In this document: positions 25,801 to 34,561 of the stretch, piece after piece
Position numbering within the stretch: position 1 is the stretch's first letter
Layout: each line of letters starts with the position of its first letter
Assembly (NCBI GenBank): GCA_021737565.1
Contig: JAIPDS010000018.1
Coordinates: 1 to 34,705, forward strand
Direction: 5' to 3'
Length of the DNA: 34,705 bases
DNA from: Desulfobacteraceae bacterium
GTDB lineage: Bacteria > Desulfobacterota > Desulfobacteria > Desulfobacterales > Desulfosalsimonadaceae
Position numbers and translations under genes: made by a program
Notes under the pieces: generated by a model
Told to the model about the DNA's origin: nothing
Databases searched by the model: none
Seen by the model: only the letters and a program-made list of their open reading frames with translations

Positions 25801-28269
25801 ATGGCACTTCAGCGCCTTGATTCAGATGCGGTTTACAATTACTGTGACAGTGATAGCTTTTCATTTAACACCACCGCGGATATCGAGCCCATAGACGAGC
25901 TTAGCCAGGCCCTGTCCCAGCCCAGGGCTGTTGAATCCTTAAAGTTCGGCACGGCCATGCAGCGGCACGGATTTAACATCTTCGCCCTTGGCCAGCCGGG
26001 CACCGGCCGCCACGGAATGGTCGGGCAGACCCTGGACAAGAAAGCCAGGCAGTCCCGCGTACCCTCGGACTGGTGCTACGTAAACAATTTCCAGGATGCC
26101 AGCCGACCCAGGACGCTTGAATTTCCGGCGGGCCAGGGCAAAAAATTCGCCGAGGACATGAAAAACACCGTGCTGGAAGTAAGAAATGCCTTAAAAGCCT
26201 CCTTTGAAAGCGAAGAATATCAGAACAGGCTGCAGTCCGTCCAGCAGGAATTCAAGGATCAGCAGCAAAAAGCTTTTGAAGAAGTAAACAACATGGCAAG
26301 GCAAAGGGGGCTGTCCCTGGTGCGCACACCCAACGGTATCGCGTTTGCACCGCTCAAGGAAGACGGAGAAGTAATGCCCCCGGAGGAATACCAGCAGCTT
26401 TCCGAAGAAAAACGAAAGGAAACAGAAAAAAAGATAGAGGAACTCCAGGAGGAATCCCAGAAAGTATTTCAGAAAATCCCCCAATGGCAGAAAGAAGTAC
26501 GCAGGAAAATACAGGAACTAAACAATGAAGTCGCAAAATACGCTATCTCGCCCTTAATCGATGAACTCCGCAACAAATACGGCCAAAATTCTGAAACCGC
26601 GGAACACCTGGATGCTGTTGAAAACGATATACTCGAAAACCTCCAAACCTTTATGACCGGCGGTCAGCAGCAGGCCCAGGCCGGGGCCGGCGCGCCGCAG
26701 ATGCAACATCAGGGCTTTATAAGCGGAGACGAAACTGACATGGACTCTCCCGCAGTGCGCAAATACAAAGTCAACCTGCTTGTGGACAACAGTGAGCGGG
26801 AAGGATCACCCGTAATATACGAAGACAACCCCACCTATGCCAACCTTGTGGGCAAGGTGGAGCATATATCCCAAATGGGCGCCCTTATAACCGATTTTAA
26901 CCTTATCAAGCCCGGCAGCCTTCACAGGGCAAACGGGGGAGCGCTTATCCTGGATGCCCGCAAGGTGCTCACTCAGCCGGGGGCATGGGAAGGCCTGAAA
27001 AGGGTACTTAAATCAAAAAAGGTAAAAATAGAATCCCTTGCCGAGATGTTTAGCCTCCTGTCCACCGTGACCCTTGAGCCCGAGCCGATCGGCCTGGACC
27101 TCAAGGTGGTGATGATAGGCAGTCCTTTTATCTATTATCTTCTCCAGTATTACGATCCCGAATTCCCGGAGCTTTTCAGGGTGGCCGCGGATTTTGACGT
27201 GCAGATGCACAGAAACAAAGAAAGCCAGGACATGTTTGCACGGCTGCTGCGCACCATAATTGACCGGGAAAACCTCAGACACTTCGGCAAAGACGCGGTG
27301 GCAAGGATGATAGAGCAAAGCTCCCGCATCGTCGGCGACGGGGAGCGCATGAGCACCCGGATAAAAGAAATAACCGATCTTATGGTGGAAGCCGACTACT
27401 GGGCGGGTGAAAACGGAAACACCGGCGTGGAGGCCGCAGATGTTGAAAAGGCGGTGGAATTCATGACCTACAGGTCAGACAGGCTGCGCCAGAGAATCCA
27501 GGAGGAAATTGAACGCGGCACTTTGATCATAGACACCCACGGCGAGGTTGCCGGCCAGGTAAACGGCCTTTCTGTCTTAAGCCTGGGCGATTTCATGTTC
27601 GGCAGGCCCAACAGGATCACCGCCAGGATACAGATGGGCAAGGGAGAAGTAATCGATATAGAGCGGGAGGCCAAACTGAGCGGCCCCCTGCATTCCAAGG
27701 GAGTGCTCATACTCTCCGGATTCCTCGGGGCCAGGTATGCTGCGGACCGGCCGCTTTCACTTAAGGCCTCCCTAGTATTTGAACAGTCCTACGGAGGAAT
27801 AGAAGGAGACAGCGCATCTTCTGCGGAACTGTTCGCCCTGATTTCCGCAATTGCCGGAATCCCGGTAAAACAGGGACTTGCAGTTACCGGTTCGGTCAAC
27901 CAGTTTGGACAAATCCAGGCAATAGGCGGGGTCAATGAAAAAATAGAGGGATTTTTCGATGTATGCAGCAGAAAAGGCCTGACAGGAGACCAGGGAGTGC
28001 TTATCCCAGAGGCCAATGCCAAGCATCTTATGCTGAGAAAAGATGTTGTGGAGGCGGTTAGCAGGGAAGACTTCCACATATATCCCATAAAAACAGTTGA
28101 TGAAGGCATAGAGCTTCTTACCGGGACGGCCGCCGGTACTCCTGATGAAAACAACAATTATCCGGAAGGCACCGTAAACGGCATGGTACAGAGAAAACTT
28201 GCCGAAATGGCCGATAGCATGAAAAAGTTCTCCCAGGGACAAGAGCAAGGAGGTGGAAGTGAATCCTGA
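25801..28269 (+). CDS. Lon-like ATP-dependent protease (YcbZ/LonB-type, S16)
   Basis: The 822-residue protein has an N-terminal AAA+ part and a C-terminal Lon protease domain. The P-loop reads GQPGTGRHG (64-72), with Arg-His where most ATPases have Lys-Ser/Thr. The Walker B strand GGALILDARKVL is intact. A long Gln/Glu/Lys-rich coiled insertion (about 130-300) splits the ATPase, as in the YcbZ group. The catalytic dyad is S671 (EGDSASSAE) and K714 (GGVNEKIEGF), spaced 43 residues as in E. coli Lon (S679, K722). It should degrade unfolded or specific proteins in the cytoplasm. The gene has a strong ribosome site. Its end overlaps the universal stress protein gene, which suggests a joint stress function. 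Confidence 0.9.
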   Translation: MALQRLDSDAVYNYCDSDSFSFNTTADIEPIDELSQALSQPRAVESLKFGTAMQRHGFNIFALGQPGTGRHGMVGQTLDKKARQSRVPSDWCYVNNFQDASRPRTLEFPAGQGKKFAEDMKNTVLEVRNALKASFESEEYQNRLQSVQQEFKDQQQKAFEEVNNMARQRGLSLVRTPNGIAFAPLKEDGEVMPPEEYQQLSEEKRKETEKKIEELQEESQKVFQKIPQWQKEVRRKIQELNNEVAKYAISPLIDELRNKYGQNSETAEHLDAVENDILENLQTFMTGGQQQAQAGAGAPQMQHQGFISGDETDMDSPAVRKYKVNLLVDNSEREGSPVIYEDNPTYANLVGKVEHISQMGALITDFNLIKPGSLHRANGGALILDARKVLTQPGAWEGLKRVLKSKKVKIESLAEMFSLLSTVTLEPEPIGLDLKVVMIGSPFIYYLLQYYDPEFPELFRVAADFDVQMHRNKESQDMFARLLRTIIDRENLRHFGKDAVARMIEQSSRIVGDGERMSTRIKEITDLMVEADYWAGENGNTGVEAADVEKAVEFMTYRSDRLRQRIQEEIERGTLIIDTHGEVAGQVNGLSVLSLGDFMFGRPNRITARIQMGKGEVIDIEREAKLSGPLHSKGVLILSGFLGARYAADRPLSLKASLVFEQSYGGIEGDSASSAELFALISAIAGIPVKQGLAVTGSVNQFGQIQAIGGVNEKIEGFFDVCSRKGLTGDQGVLIPEANAKHLMLRKDVVEAVSREDFHIYPIKTVDEGIELLTGTAAGTPDENNNYPEGTVNGMVQRKLAEMADSMKKFSQGQEQGGGSES

Positions 28270-29116
28270 AAAGAAAAACGCAAAACGGATTATACTAAAA
28301 CGCATCCTGGTCCCCCTGGACGAATCGGAATACAGCCGCGCAGCCCTGGAGACGGCAGTGCAGCTTGCCTCGGCCCTGGGCGCCGAAATATCCGGGCTGT
28401 ATGTCGAAGACACCGACCTGCTGGAATTGTGCCGCTTTCCTTTTGCCAGAGAAATCGGTGTATACCGGAGCAAACGGCTGGAGCGCTCCGAACTAGAGAG
28501 GGATTTTCGCATCCAGGCCGAACGCATCCGCCAAACAATGGCCATTATAGCAAAACATGCCGACATTCCATGGAATTTCAAGGTACGCAGGGGACGGGTC
28601 ATATCCGAGATACTTGACCAGACAGCCTCTGCAGATCTGACAGTAATAGGCAGGCTCGGCCGTTCCCTGCTGGGGACTTCGGCAGGATCCACGGTTCGGC
28701 ATCTGATTGAAGAAGGAAAGGCAATGACCCTGATCCCGGGCAGGGGGGCGCGGCTTACAGCGTCCGTATTAACGGTTTATGACGGCTCCGCTCTGTCGGC
28801 AAGGGCGCTGGGGATAGCCGTGGACCTGGCCCGGGCGCTTTACGGGCAAACCGAAATCCTTATCCCGGCAGAAGAGGAAAACAAATATAAGGAACTTCGC
28901 GACCGGGTTATCTCGGCCGCGGAAGAAGCCCCCGGTGCCGGGGGAATGCGGCTTGGCTTCAGGCAAATCCGCGGAAACCTTCAAAACGCCATTACAACCG
29001 TTCTGCAGCCGGAATACAGGCGGCCTCTTGTTCTTCCGCAAGACGCCATGGGGGACTCCCGGGCTATACTCAAGCTGATAAACCGGGTTCACAACCCGAT
29101 ACTGCTGGTGAGGTAA
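28259..29116 (+). CDS. Two-domain universal stress protein (UspA family)
   Basis: The 285-residue protein holds one clear UspA domain (KRILVPLDESEYSRAALETAVQLA to about residue 155). It has the ATP-loop-like segment GRLGRSLLGTSAGSTVRHLIEE. A second half is degenerate (SVLTVYDGSALSARALGIAVDLA to HNPILLVR). GTG 28259 is chosen because AAGGAGG at 28247-28253 stands five bases before it. A GTG at 28253 would overlap that ribosome site. It overlaps the 3' end of the lon-like gene by 11 bp, so coupled translation is likely. UspA proteins bind ATP or AMP and act in stress survival; the specific trigger is unknown. Confidence 0.85.
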   Translation: MNPEKKNAKRIILKRILVPLDESEYSRAALETAVQLASALGAEISGLYVEDTDLLELCRFPFAREIGVYRSKRLERSELERDFRIQAERIRQTMAIIAKHADIPWNFKVRRGRVISEILDQTASADLTVIGRLGRSLLGTSAGSTVRHLIEEGKAMTLIPGRGARLTASVLTVYDGSALSARALGIAVDLARALYGQTEILIPAEEENKYKELRDRVISAAEEAPGAGGMRLGFRQIRGNLQNAITTVLQPEYRRPLVLPQDAMGDSRAILKLINRVHNPILLVR

Positions 29117-29131
29117 AAGAGGGTTTTTGGT

Positions 29132-29159
29132 TTGACAATAAGCATTAACAGCGTTTAAT
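29132..29159 (+). promoter_or_regulatory. Promoter upstream of the small cysteine protein gene
   Basis: TTGACA (29132-29137, perfect) is followed after 16 bp by TTTAAT (29154-29159, five of six). It ends 26 bp before the ATG at 29186. It probably drives the small gene and possibly the two dehydratases. Confidence 0.6.
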
Positions 29160-29185
29160 GTAACAAGCACGGTACCGGGGAAAAC

Positions 29186-29503
29186 ATGTTTAAAGTCAGA
29201 GTTCGCTATTGCGGAGGGTGCAACCCGGAAATAGACCGGAGCCTGACAGTGAAGCAGCTTGCTCAGATGCTCAAAGGCCGCGCGCAATGGACCTATGACC
29301 AAAAGGCGGAGGCGGACGTAATTCTGCACGTATCAGGCTGCGCCCATGCCTGCCCGGATGAGGAAAATTCATCGCCTGTCCCGCAGCCGGTGGTTTCCAT
29401 CCAGGGTCTGCGGGTGAACAGGCGGAGCCTAACACCGGAAGAACTGGTCCCGGCGGCCGCGGAAAAGCTTTTGCAGGCCGCCAAAGAAACCCAAGGAGCC
29501 TGA
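29186..29503 (+). CDS. Small CGGC-motif protein of unknown function
   Basis: The 105-residue soluble protein begins with VRYCGGCNPEIDR. The CxxC lies at residues 9-12 and a second pair in SGCAHACPDE (C52 and C56). Four cysteines suggest a metal or Fe-S site, or a thiol redox pair. I have the impression that YCGGCNP proteins occur beside CoA-metabolism genes in anaerobes, but I cannot name the family. A GGGGA ribosome site precedes the ATG. It follows its own promoter and stands 220 bp before the first dehydratase, which suggests, but does not prove, a role with that enzyme. Confidence 0.6.
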   Translation: MFKVRVRYCGGCNPEIDRSLTVKQLAQMLKGRAQWTYDQKAEADVILHVSGCAHACPDEENSSPVPQPVVSIQGLRVNRRSLTPEELVPAAAEKLLQAAKETQGA

Positions 29504-29547
29504 GGTTCTTTACTGTTATAATTTCCCTGTAGGCAGCATTAAAAAAC

Positions 29548-29565
29548 CCGGATTTTGGAATCCGG
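29548..29565 (+). terminator. Weak hairpin after the small cysteine protein gene
   Basis: CCGGATT (29548-29554) pairs perfectly with AATCCGG (29559-29565) around a TTGG loop. It is flanked by an A run on the left and a broken T-rich stretch (TTATGTATTT) on the right. It may be a partial or two-way terminator. Confidence 0.35.
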
Positions 29566-29603
29566 TTATGTATTTGCTTTCTTAATTTCAATAAAGAATA
29601 TGA

Positions 29604-29632
29604 TTGACAGAAATATTCCGGAGTTTTACTTT
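29604..29632 (+). promoter_or_regulatory. Possible promoter of the dehydratase pair
   Basis: TTGACA (29604-29609) is followed after 17 bp by TACTTT (29627-29632). The -35 is perfect and the -10 is weak. If real, the dehydratases have a promoter separate from the small upstream gene. Confidence 0.3.
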
Positions 29633-29723
29633 AATCAGAAGGTCATTTTTCAGACCGGCTTTATTAGGAGGGCCGGCAAATTTTTAAAAACAAACCATAT
29701 TTTCCAGAATAGCCGGAGGCAAA

Positions 29724-31190
29724 ATGAGAACCAGACAAGAGTATATTGAAGGGTTAAAAAAACTGCGGCGCAATCTGTATTTCAACGGAGAAAAAATAGA
29801 CCGGGATGATGAAATACAGATGAAGGCCATAAACGTTATGGGAGTAACCTTTGACGAGGCGGCAAGCCCGGAGGGAGCCGAGCTGTGTACCGCCACCTCG
29901 CACCTGACCGGAGAAAAGATCAACCGGTTCTGCCATGTACACCAGTCCGTGGAAGATCTGCACAAAAAACAGGACATGACCCGTTACCTTTGCCGCAAAG
30001 TCGGGGGATGCATCCAGCGGTGCATGGGTGTTGACGCTTTAAACGCAACAAATGCGGTATCATATGAAGCCGACAAGATGAACAACGGCAATACCGAATA
30101 TCACAAGAATTTCCTCAAATGGCTGGAATACTTTCAGAAAAACGACCTGGTAGGCTGCTGCGCCCAGACGGACATGAAGGGCGAGCGCCTGAAAAGACCG
30201 GCCGAACAGACTGATCCCGACATGTATCTGCACGTCACCGAGAGGAAAAAAGACGGCATAGTGGTAAGGGGTTGCAAGCTTCACATCTCCGAGGCCTCAA
30301 TCGCCGACGAAATCCTTGTCGTACCCACCCGGGCTCTGGGACCCAAGGAAAAGGATTACGCGGTGGCCTTTGCCGTCCCCGCGGATCACGAAGGGTTAAT
30401 CCAGGTAGTTCATCCACACAACGCAAGACCCAGGGATCATTACAAGAGGGGATTTGACGGCGGATACACTGATTCCTACCTTATTTTCGACGACACCTTT
30501 ATACCCTGGGACAGGGTTTTTCTCTGCGGTGAAAACGATCACGGCGGAATCTGCGCACTTCTCTTCGCCCTGTTTCACAGGCACAGCTACTCAGGGTGCA
30601 AGCCGGCCTTGGGAGACGTGCTGCTGGGGCTTGCGGCAACCGCGGCGGAATATAACGGCATTGAAAAAACATCCCATGTTCGCGAAATTTTTTCTGAAAT
30701 CATCAAGGTTGCGGAACTCGGGTATGCGGCGGGCTATACGGCATCAGACCTGGGCAAGCCGGAAGTCTACATCCCGGGCATGGGCAGGGCTCCTTACGGC
30801 CCGGGAAGCTATATACCGGACTCCATTTACGCCAACGTGGGCAGGTGCCTGACAGGGGAGGCGGTTTTCCACGAGCAGGAAATGCTGTGCAATATCGCCG
30901 GAGGCTTCCCTGCCACATTTCCGTATGAAACCGATATCCAGAATCCGGAATTAAAGCCGCTTCTGGAGAAATATCTTAAGCGCAATCCGGACGTGCCGCT
31001 TGAAGATCAGATCAAGTTCTGGCTCTACTTTATCGACGCAACGTGTTCGGGGGCGGCCGGAAGCATGAACTACGGCAACTATCACGGCGGCGGATCGCCG
31101 ATCATGGAGCAGATCGCCATTACCTCCCAGTACGACATCAAGGACCGCAAGCGCCTTGTCAAAAGCCTTGCGGGGATCAAAACAGACTAA
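29724..31190 (+). CDS. abfD: 4-Hydroxybutyryl-CoA dehydratase/vinylacetyl-CoA isomerase, paralogue 1
   Basis: The 488-residue flavo-iron-sulfur enzyme removes water from 4-hydroxybutyryl-CoA by a radical route to give crotonyl-CoA. The four [4Fe-4S] ligands are present: C96 and C100 (GGCIQRC), H285 and C292 (FHRHSYSGC). They show the same internal spacing as C99/C103 and H292/C299 of the Clostridium enzyme. The acyl-CoA-dehydrogenase-like fold is supported by HLTGEKINRFCHVHQ and CLTGEAVFHEQEM. A GGAGG ribosome site precedes the ATG. A second gene of the same length follows 35 bp downstream. No CoA transferase, 4-hydroxybutyrate dehydrogenase or beta-oxidation gene is in the window, so the pathway (4-aminobutyrate, succinate or other) is open. 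Confidence 0.92.
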   Translation: MRTRQEYIEGLKKLRRNLYFNGEKIDRDDEIQMKAINVMGVTFDEAASPEGAELCTATSHLTGEKINRFCHVHQSVEDLHKKQDMTRYLCRKVGGCIQRCMGVDALNATNAVSYEADKMNNGNTEYHKNFLKWLEYFQKNDLVGCCAQTDMKGERLKRPAEQTDPDMYLHVTERKKDGIVVRGCKLHISEASIADEILVVPTRALGPKEKDYAVAFAVPADHEGLIQVVHPHNARPRDHYKRGFDGGYTDSYLIFDDTFIPWDRVFLCGENDHGGICALLFALFHRHSYSGCKPALGDVLLGLAATAAEYNGIEKTSHVREIFSEIIKVAELGYAAGYTASDLGKPEVYIPGMGRAPYGPGSYIPDSIYANVGRCLTGEAVFHEQEMLCNIAGGFPATFPYETDIQNPELKPLLEKYLKRNPDVPLEDQIKFWLYFIDATCSGAAGSMNYGNYHGGGSPIMEQIAITSQYDIKDRKRLVKSLAGIKTD

Positions 31191-31225
31191 AAAGCCTCCA
31201 AAACTTAATACAAACAGGAGCGGTT

Positions 31226-32692
31226 ATGAGAACAAAACAGCAATGGGTGGACGGCCTCCACAAAATGAAGCCAAATCTTTACATGGGCGGCGAAAAACTG
31301 GGCAGAGAGGACGAACGGCTGGTTCCGACCATCAATGTCATGGGCACCACGTTTGATCTGGCCGCCATGCCAGAAAATCAAGACCTGCTGACCGCCACCT
31401 CCCATCTGACCGGGGAGAAGATCAACCGGTTCTGCCACGTGCACCAGACCACAGAGGATCTGCACAAAAAACAGGACATGACAAGATTTCTGTGCCGGGA
31501 AGTCGGCGGCTGCATTCAGCGCTGCATGGGGGTTGACGCGGTAAATGCAATTTACACGGTCTCCTACGAAGCTGACAAGCAAAACAACGGCTCAACCCAA
31601 TACCACGACAATTTTAAAAAATGGCTCAAGCGCTTCCAGAGCGAGGACCTTGTGGGTTGCTGCGCGCAGACCGATGTAAAGGGCGACCGCATGAAACGGC
31701 CCCATCAGCAGCCGGACCCTGATACCTATGTGCACGTGGTGGAGAAAAGAGACGACGGAATTGTGGTCCGGGGCTCCAAGGTGCACATCTCCGAGGCGGC
31801 CATTGCGGACGAAATCCTGGTGGTACCCACCCGGGCGCTTACCAAGGAAGACAGCGACTATGCCGTCTCCTTTGCGATACCGGGCGACTGGGACGGGGTC
31901 AAGCACCTGCTGACCGTCCATAATTACCGGGATCGCCAGTACTTCAAAAAAGGCTTTAACGCGGGAAGCTGCGATTCCTACGTTATTTTCGACGACGTGT
32001 TTGTGCCGTGGGAGAGGGTCTTTCTGTGCGGAGAGCACCAGCACGGAGGCGTGCTTGCCTTGCTGTTTGCGCTTTTTCACCGGCACAGCTACTCGGGCTG
32101 CAAACCGGCCTTAGGAGACCTGTTGCTGGGGACCTGCGCACTGGTTGCCGACGCCAACGGAATTACAAAGGCCAAGCACGTCACAGACAAGCTTGCCGAA
32201 ATTATCAAGGTCACGGAACTGGGTTATGCCGCGGGCTTTACCGGCTCGGCCCTGGGCAAGCCGGAGCTCTACATTCCGGGTGCCGGTTTCCGGCCTTACG
32301 GGCCCGGCAACATGATCCCGCATTCAATTTACTGCAACGTGGGCAGATGTCTGACAGGCGAGGCAGTCTTCCATGAACAGGAAATCCTGGCAGAGATCGC
32401 GGGCGGCATGCCCGCCACCTTCCCCTATGAAGGCGAATTCGTCAATCCCGAGACGAAAGACATGGCATACAAATACATAACCAGGTCTCAGACCATGTCC
32501 CCGGAAAACCAGGCACAGCTCTGGCGCCATGTGGGGGATATCGCCATATCGGCAAAGGGCGGGTGCTCCAATTACGGGGCCCTTCACGGCGGCGGCTCGC
32601 CCGTGATGGAAAAAATCGCCATTGCGAACCAGTATGACATTGACGAGCGCCGCGACCTGGTAAGAAGGATTGCGGGCATGACAAAAGATTAA
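31226..32692 (+). CDS. 4-Hydroxybutyryl-CoA dehydratase/vinylacetyl-CoA isomerase, paralogue 2
   Basis: This protein also has 488 residues and aligns with paralogue 1 without visible gaps at the N-terminus; I count 70 identities in the first 100 residues. Its cluster ligands are likewise C96, C100, H285 and C292. It should be an active enzyme. Differences gather near the N-terminus and in the substrate-side segment around residues 200-250 (DWDGVKHLLTVHNYRDRQY here). A related hydroxyacyl-CoA or a different direction of use is possible. ATG 31226 is chosen for its CAGGAG ribosome site; a longer upstream frame runs through the end of paralogue 1 and is not credible. The two genes are almost certainly one operon, ended by the hairpin at 32713-32741. 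Confidence 0.9.
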   Translation: MRTKQQWVDGLHKMKPNLYMGGEKLGREDERLVPTINVMGTTFDLAAMPENQDLLTATSHLTGEKINRFCHVHQTTEDLHKKQDMTRFLCREVGGCIQRCMGVDAVNAIYTVSYEADKQNNGSTQYHDNFKKWLKRFQSEDLVGCCAQTDVKGDRMKRPHQQPDPDTYVHVVEKRDDGIVVRGSKVHISEAAIADEILVVPTRALTKEDSDYAVSFAIPGDWDGVKHLLTVHNYRDRQYFKKGFNAGSCDSYVIFDDVFVPWERVFLCGEHQHGGVLALLFALFHRHSYSGCKPALGDLLLGTCALVADANGITKAKHVTDKLAEIIKVTELGYAAGFTGSALGKPELYIPGAGFRPYGPGNMIPHSIYCNVGRCLTGEAVFHEQEILAEIAGGMPATFPYEGEFVNPETKDMAYKYITRSQTMSPENQAQLWRHVGDIAISAKGGCSNYGALHGGGSPVMEKIAIANQYDIDERRDLVRRIAGMTKD

Positions 32693-32712
32693 ATAAAAAA
32701 CCGCTGTCAGCC

Positions 32713-32741
32713 GACCGCCGGAGGGCATCCCTCCGGCGGTC
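32713..32741 (+). terminator. Strong hairpin after the dehydratase pair
   Basis: GACCGCCGGAGGG (32713-32725) pairs perfectly with CCCTCCGGCGGTC (32729-32741) around a three-base loop. No clear T run follows, so it may act as a transcript end or RNA stabiliser rather than a textbook terminator. It lies between convergent genes. Confidence 0.65.
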
Positions 32742-32758
32742 TTCCGGCATAACCTGTT

Positions 32759-34330
32759 TTATCCCTGATGCTCTTTTCTCAGCAGGTCGTTAACCGTTTT
32801 TACGGGATTAAAGGTTATAAGCGGGATCTCCACGAATACGGTATTCCAGCCGGCCATGGCGCCGTTCCACAAGCCCGGATGCTCCAGGGCCTTTAAATCC
32901 CTGCCGTCCTTTGATTTAACCGATATGAAGACTGTCTCGGGATCCACATACCTTGAAAGTTCATATGGGTTTTTGTTCCTGTCGCGCAGGCTTGCAACAA
33001 TATCAACCGGGTTGAAGTGGGTCAGGCTCTTTAAAACAGCTTGCTGTTCGGCGGAATCAGGATCAATCTGGGCCTTTTCCACTATCTGGAGGGAGCTGCC
33101 GCCGTTTTTATCCCTTACCCAGAAAGGACCGCCTCCGGGCTCGCCGGTGCTCGGCACCATGCCGCACACCCGCAGGGGACGCTGCAGGCGGTCGGCAAGA
33201 AAATCCTGTTTTTCCTCCGGCGGCGCATCTGCCAGATAATCCGGCAGGCCAATGCACAACTCTTTTTCCACAAATCTTGCGGCCGCCTCTATATCTTCTT
33301 CTCCGGCATTATCAGCGGTTATGCGCTCCAGGTGCTCCCGGATTTTTTCCTCTGTCATAAACAAATAACCGCCAAGGACTTTTTTCCACAGGTATGTTTC
33401 ATCCTTTAGACGATCGGGCACCACGTTGTCCACGTTCTTGATGAAAACCACATCAGCCTGCAGCCGGTCCAAATTGCCGAGAAGCGCCCCGTGGCCTCCG
33501 GGCCGGAATACCAGGTTGCCCTCATTGTCCCTGAAAGGCCGGTTTTCCATATCCACCGCAATTGTATCAGTTGCCGGAGACTGCTCAGAGAATCCCACAT
33601 CATAGCTTACCCCGTAGGCACTTTCATAATCCCCCTGCACCCGGCGGAGCAATCCCTCAAAACCGGAACGGTGCTCGGGAGACACGGTAAAATGAAGCCG
33701 GCTGACGCCTTTTCTGTCTTTTACATAAGAGGCGGCCTCCACCAGGTGTTCTTCAAAGGCCGTGCGGGCTCCCCCGGGATATCTGTGAAAAAGGATCAGG
33801 CCCTTGGGCTTTGCTGCATAGCCCAGGCCCTTGTCTGAGAGCACGTAATCGATTATTTCAGTAAAATCTCCCTTTTCCCTTAATTTATCGGCATTCAGAC
33901 CGTCATATTTCATCCTGGAGCAAAGGGAAGGATAGAAGGCAAATTTATCAATATTATCCATGAATTTTAAGACTTCCGAATAATCGCCGCCCTCTTTTTC
34001 CGCAAGTTTTGCTACCTCCCGGTATTGAATCCTTTTGTATTGATCAGCGATTTTCAGCAGAAACCTGAACATGCGGGTAGCTGCTCCGGAAGCAGGGACA
34101 AACTTGGTTATCTCCCTTCTGGCTGCGTATTGTTCATACATCCGGATATATTCTTCAAGATCTCTGTCTGAGAGCCGCTTTATTCCGTCGCCCACTGTGC
34201 AGGGCCGGTCCAGATCAGCATAAACAGCCCCTTTCTCAAAAATGGCAATCTGCTCTTTTACCTTTTCAACACTCAGCCCGCGCCGCTCTATACTGACAAT
34301 ATCATCATTGCTCAGTTCAACCCGATCCAT
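32759..34330 (-). CDS. DUF4301 family protein
   Basis: The 523-residue protein has the DUF4301 pattern. KFVPASGAATRMFRFL (about residues 76-91) resembles the glycine-rich loop of sugar nucleotidyltransferases, and LILFHRYPGGARTAFEEHLVEA follows in the middle. FRPGGHGALLGNL and FIKNVDNVVPDRLK match the segments that bind nucleotide-sugar phosphates in the larger group. The C-terminal third ends MAGWNTVFVEIPL. The fold suggests nucleotidyl transfer to a sugar phosphate, but no activity is established. It is soluble and has a candidate promoter at 34385-34411. It is convergent with the dehydratase genes and separated from them by the hairpin. Confidence 0.8.
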   Translation of the reverse strand: MDRVELSNDDIVSIERRGLSVEKVKEQIAIFEKGAVYADLDRPCTVGDGIKRLSDRDLEEYIRMYEQYAARREITKFVPASGAATRMFRFLLKIADQYKRIQYREVAKLAEKEGGDYSEVLKFMDNIDKFAFYPSLCSRMKYDGLNADKLREKGDFTEIIDYVLSDKGLGYAAKPKGLILFHRYPGGARTAFEEHLVEAASYVKDRKGVSRLHFTVSPEHRSGFEGLLRRVQGDYESAYGVSYDVGFSEQSPATDTIAVDMENRPFRDNEGNLVFRPGGHGALLGNLDRLQADVVFIKNVDNVVPDRLKDETYLWKKVLGGYLFMTEEKIREHLERITADNAGEEDIEAAARFVEKELCIGLPDYLADAPPEEKQDFLADRLQRPLRVCGMVPSTGEPGGGPFWVRDKNGGSSLQIVEKAQIDPDSAEQQAVLKSLTHFNPVDIVASLRDRNKNPYELSRYVDPETVFISVKSKDGRDLKALEHPGLWNGAMAGWNTVFVEIPLITFNPVKTVNDLLRKEHQG

Positions 34331-34384
34331 TTTTGCCTGAACCCCCTTGCTTTTATTCCGGTTTATTCAGTTGTTTCTGCTAAT

Positions 34385-34411
34385 ATAATACTATATAACC
34401 TGATTCGTCAA
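34385..34411 (-). promoter_or_regulatory. Candidate promoter of the DUF4301 gene
   Basis: On the minus strand, TTGACG (complement of 34406-34411) is followed after 15 bp by TATTAT (complement of 34385-34390). Each box matches five of six bases. The rest of 34331-34561 holds no gene that I can see. Confidence 0.45.
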
Positions 34412-34561
34412 ATAACAGGCTCAAGGCGGCTTTTGTCCGCATTCCATCAAAATATAAAGTGAGGCCCAGAACATAGATGATAACAGCTACATTCGCCAAG
34501 GATTAACAGAAAAAAAGCAAATAAAATTTTCATACAGAGTTCCTGGCCTTGATCTAAATTT

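Noticed and set aside
31043-31225. Longer N-terminus for dehydratase paralogue 2
   Set aside because: The extension overlaps the end of paralogue 1 in another frame, has no ribosome site, and would break the equal length of the two proteins.
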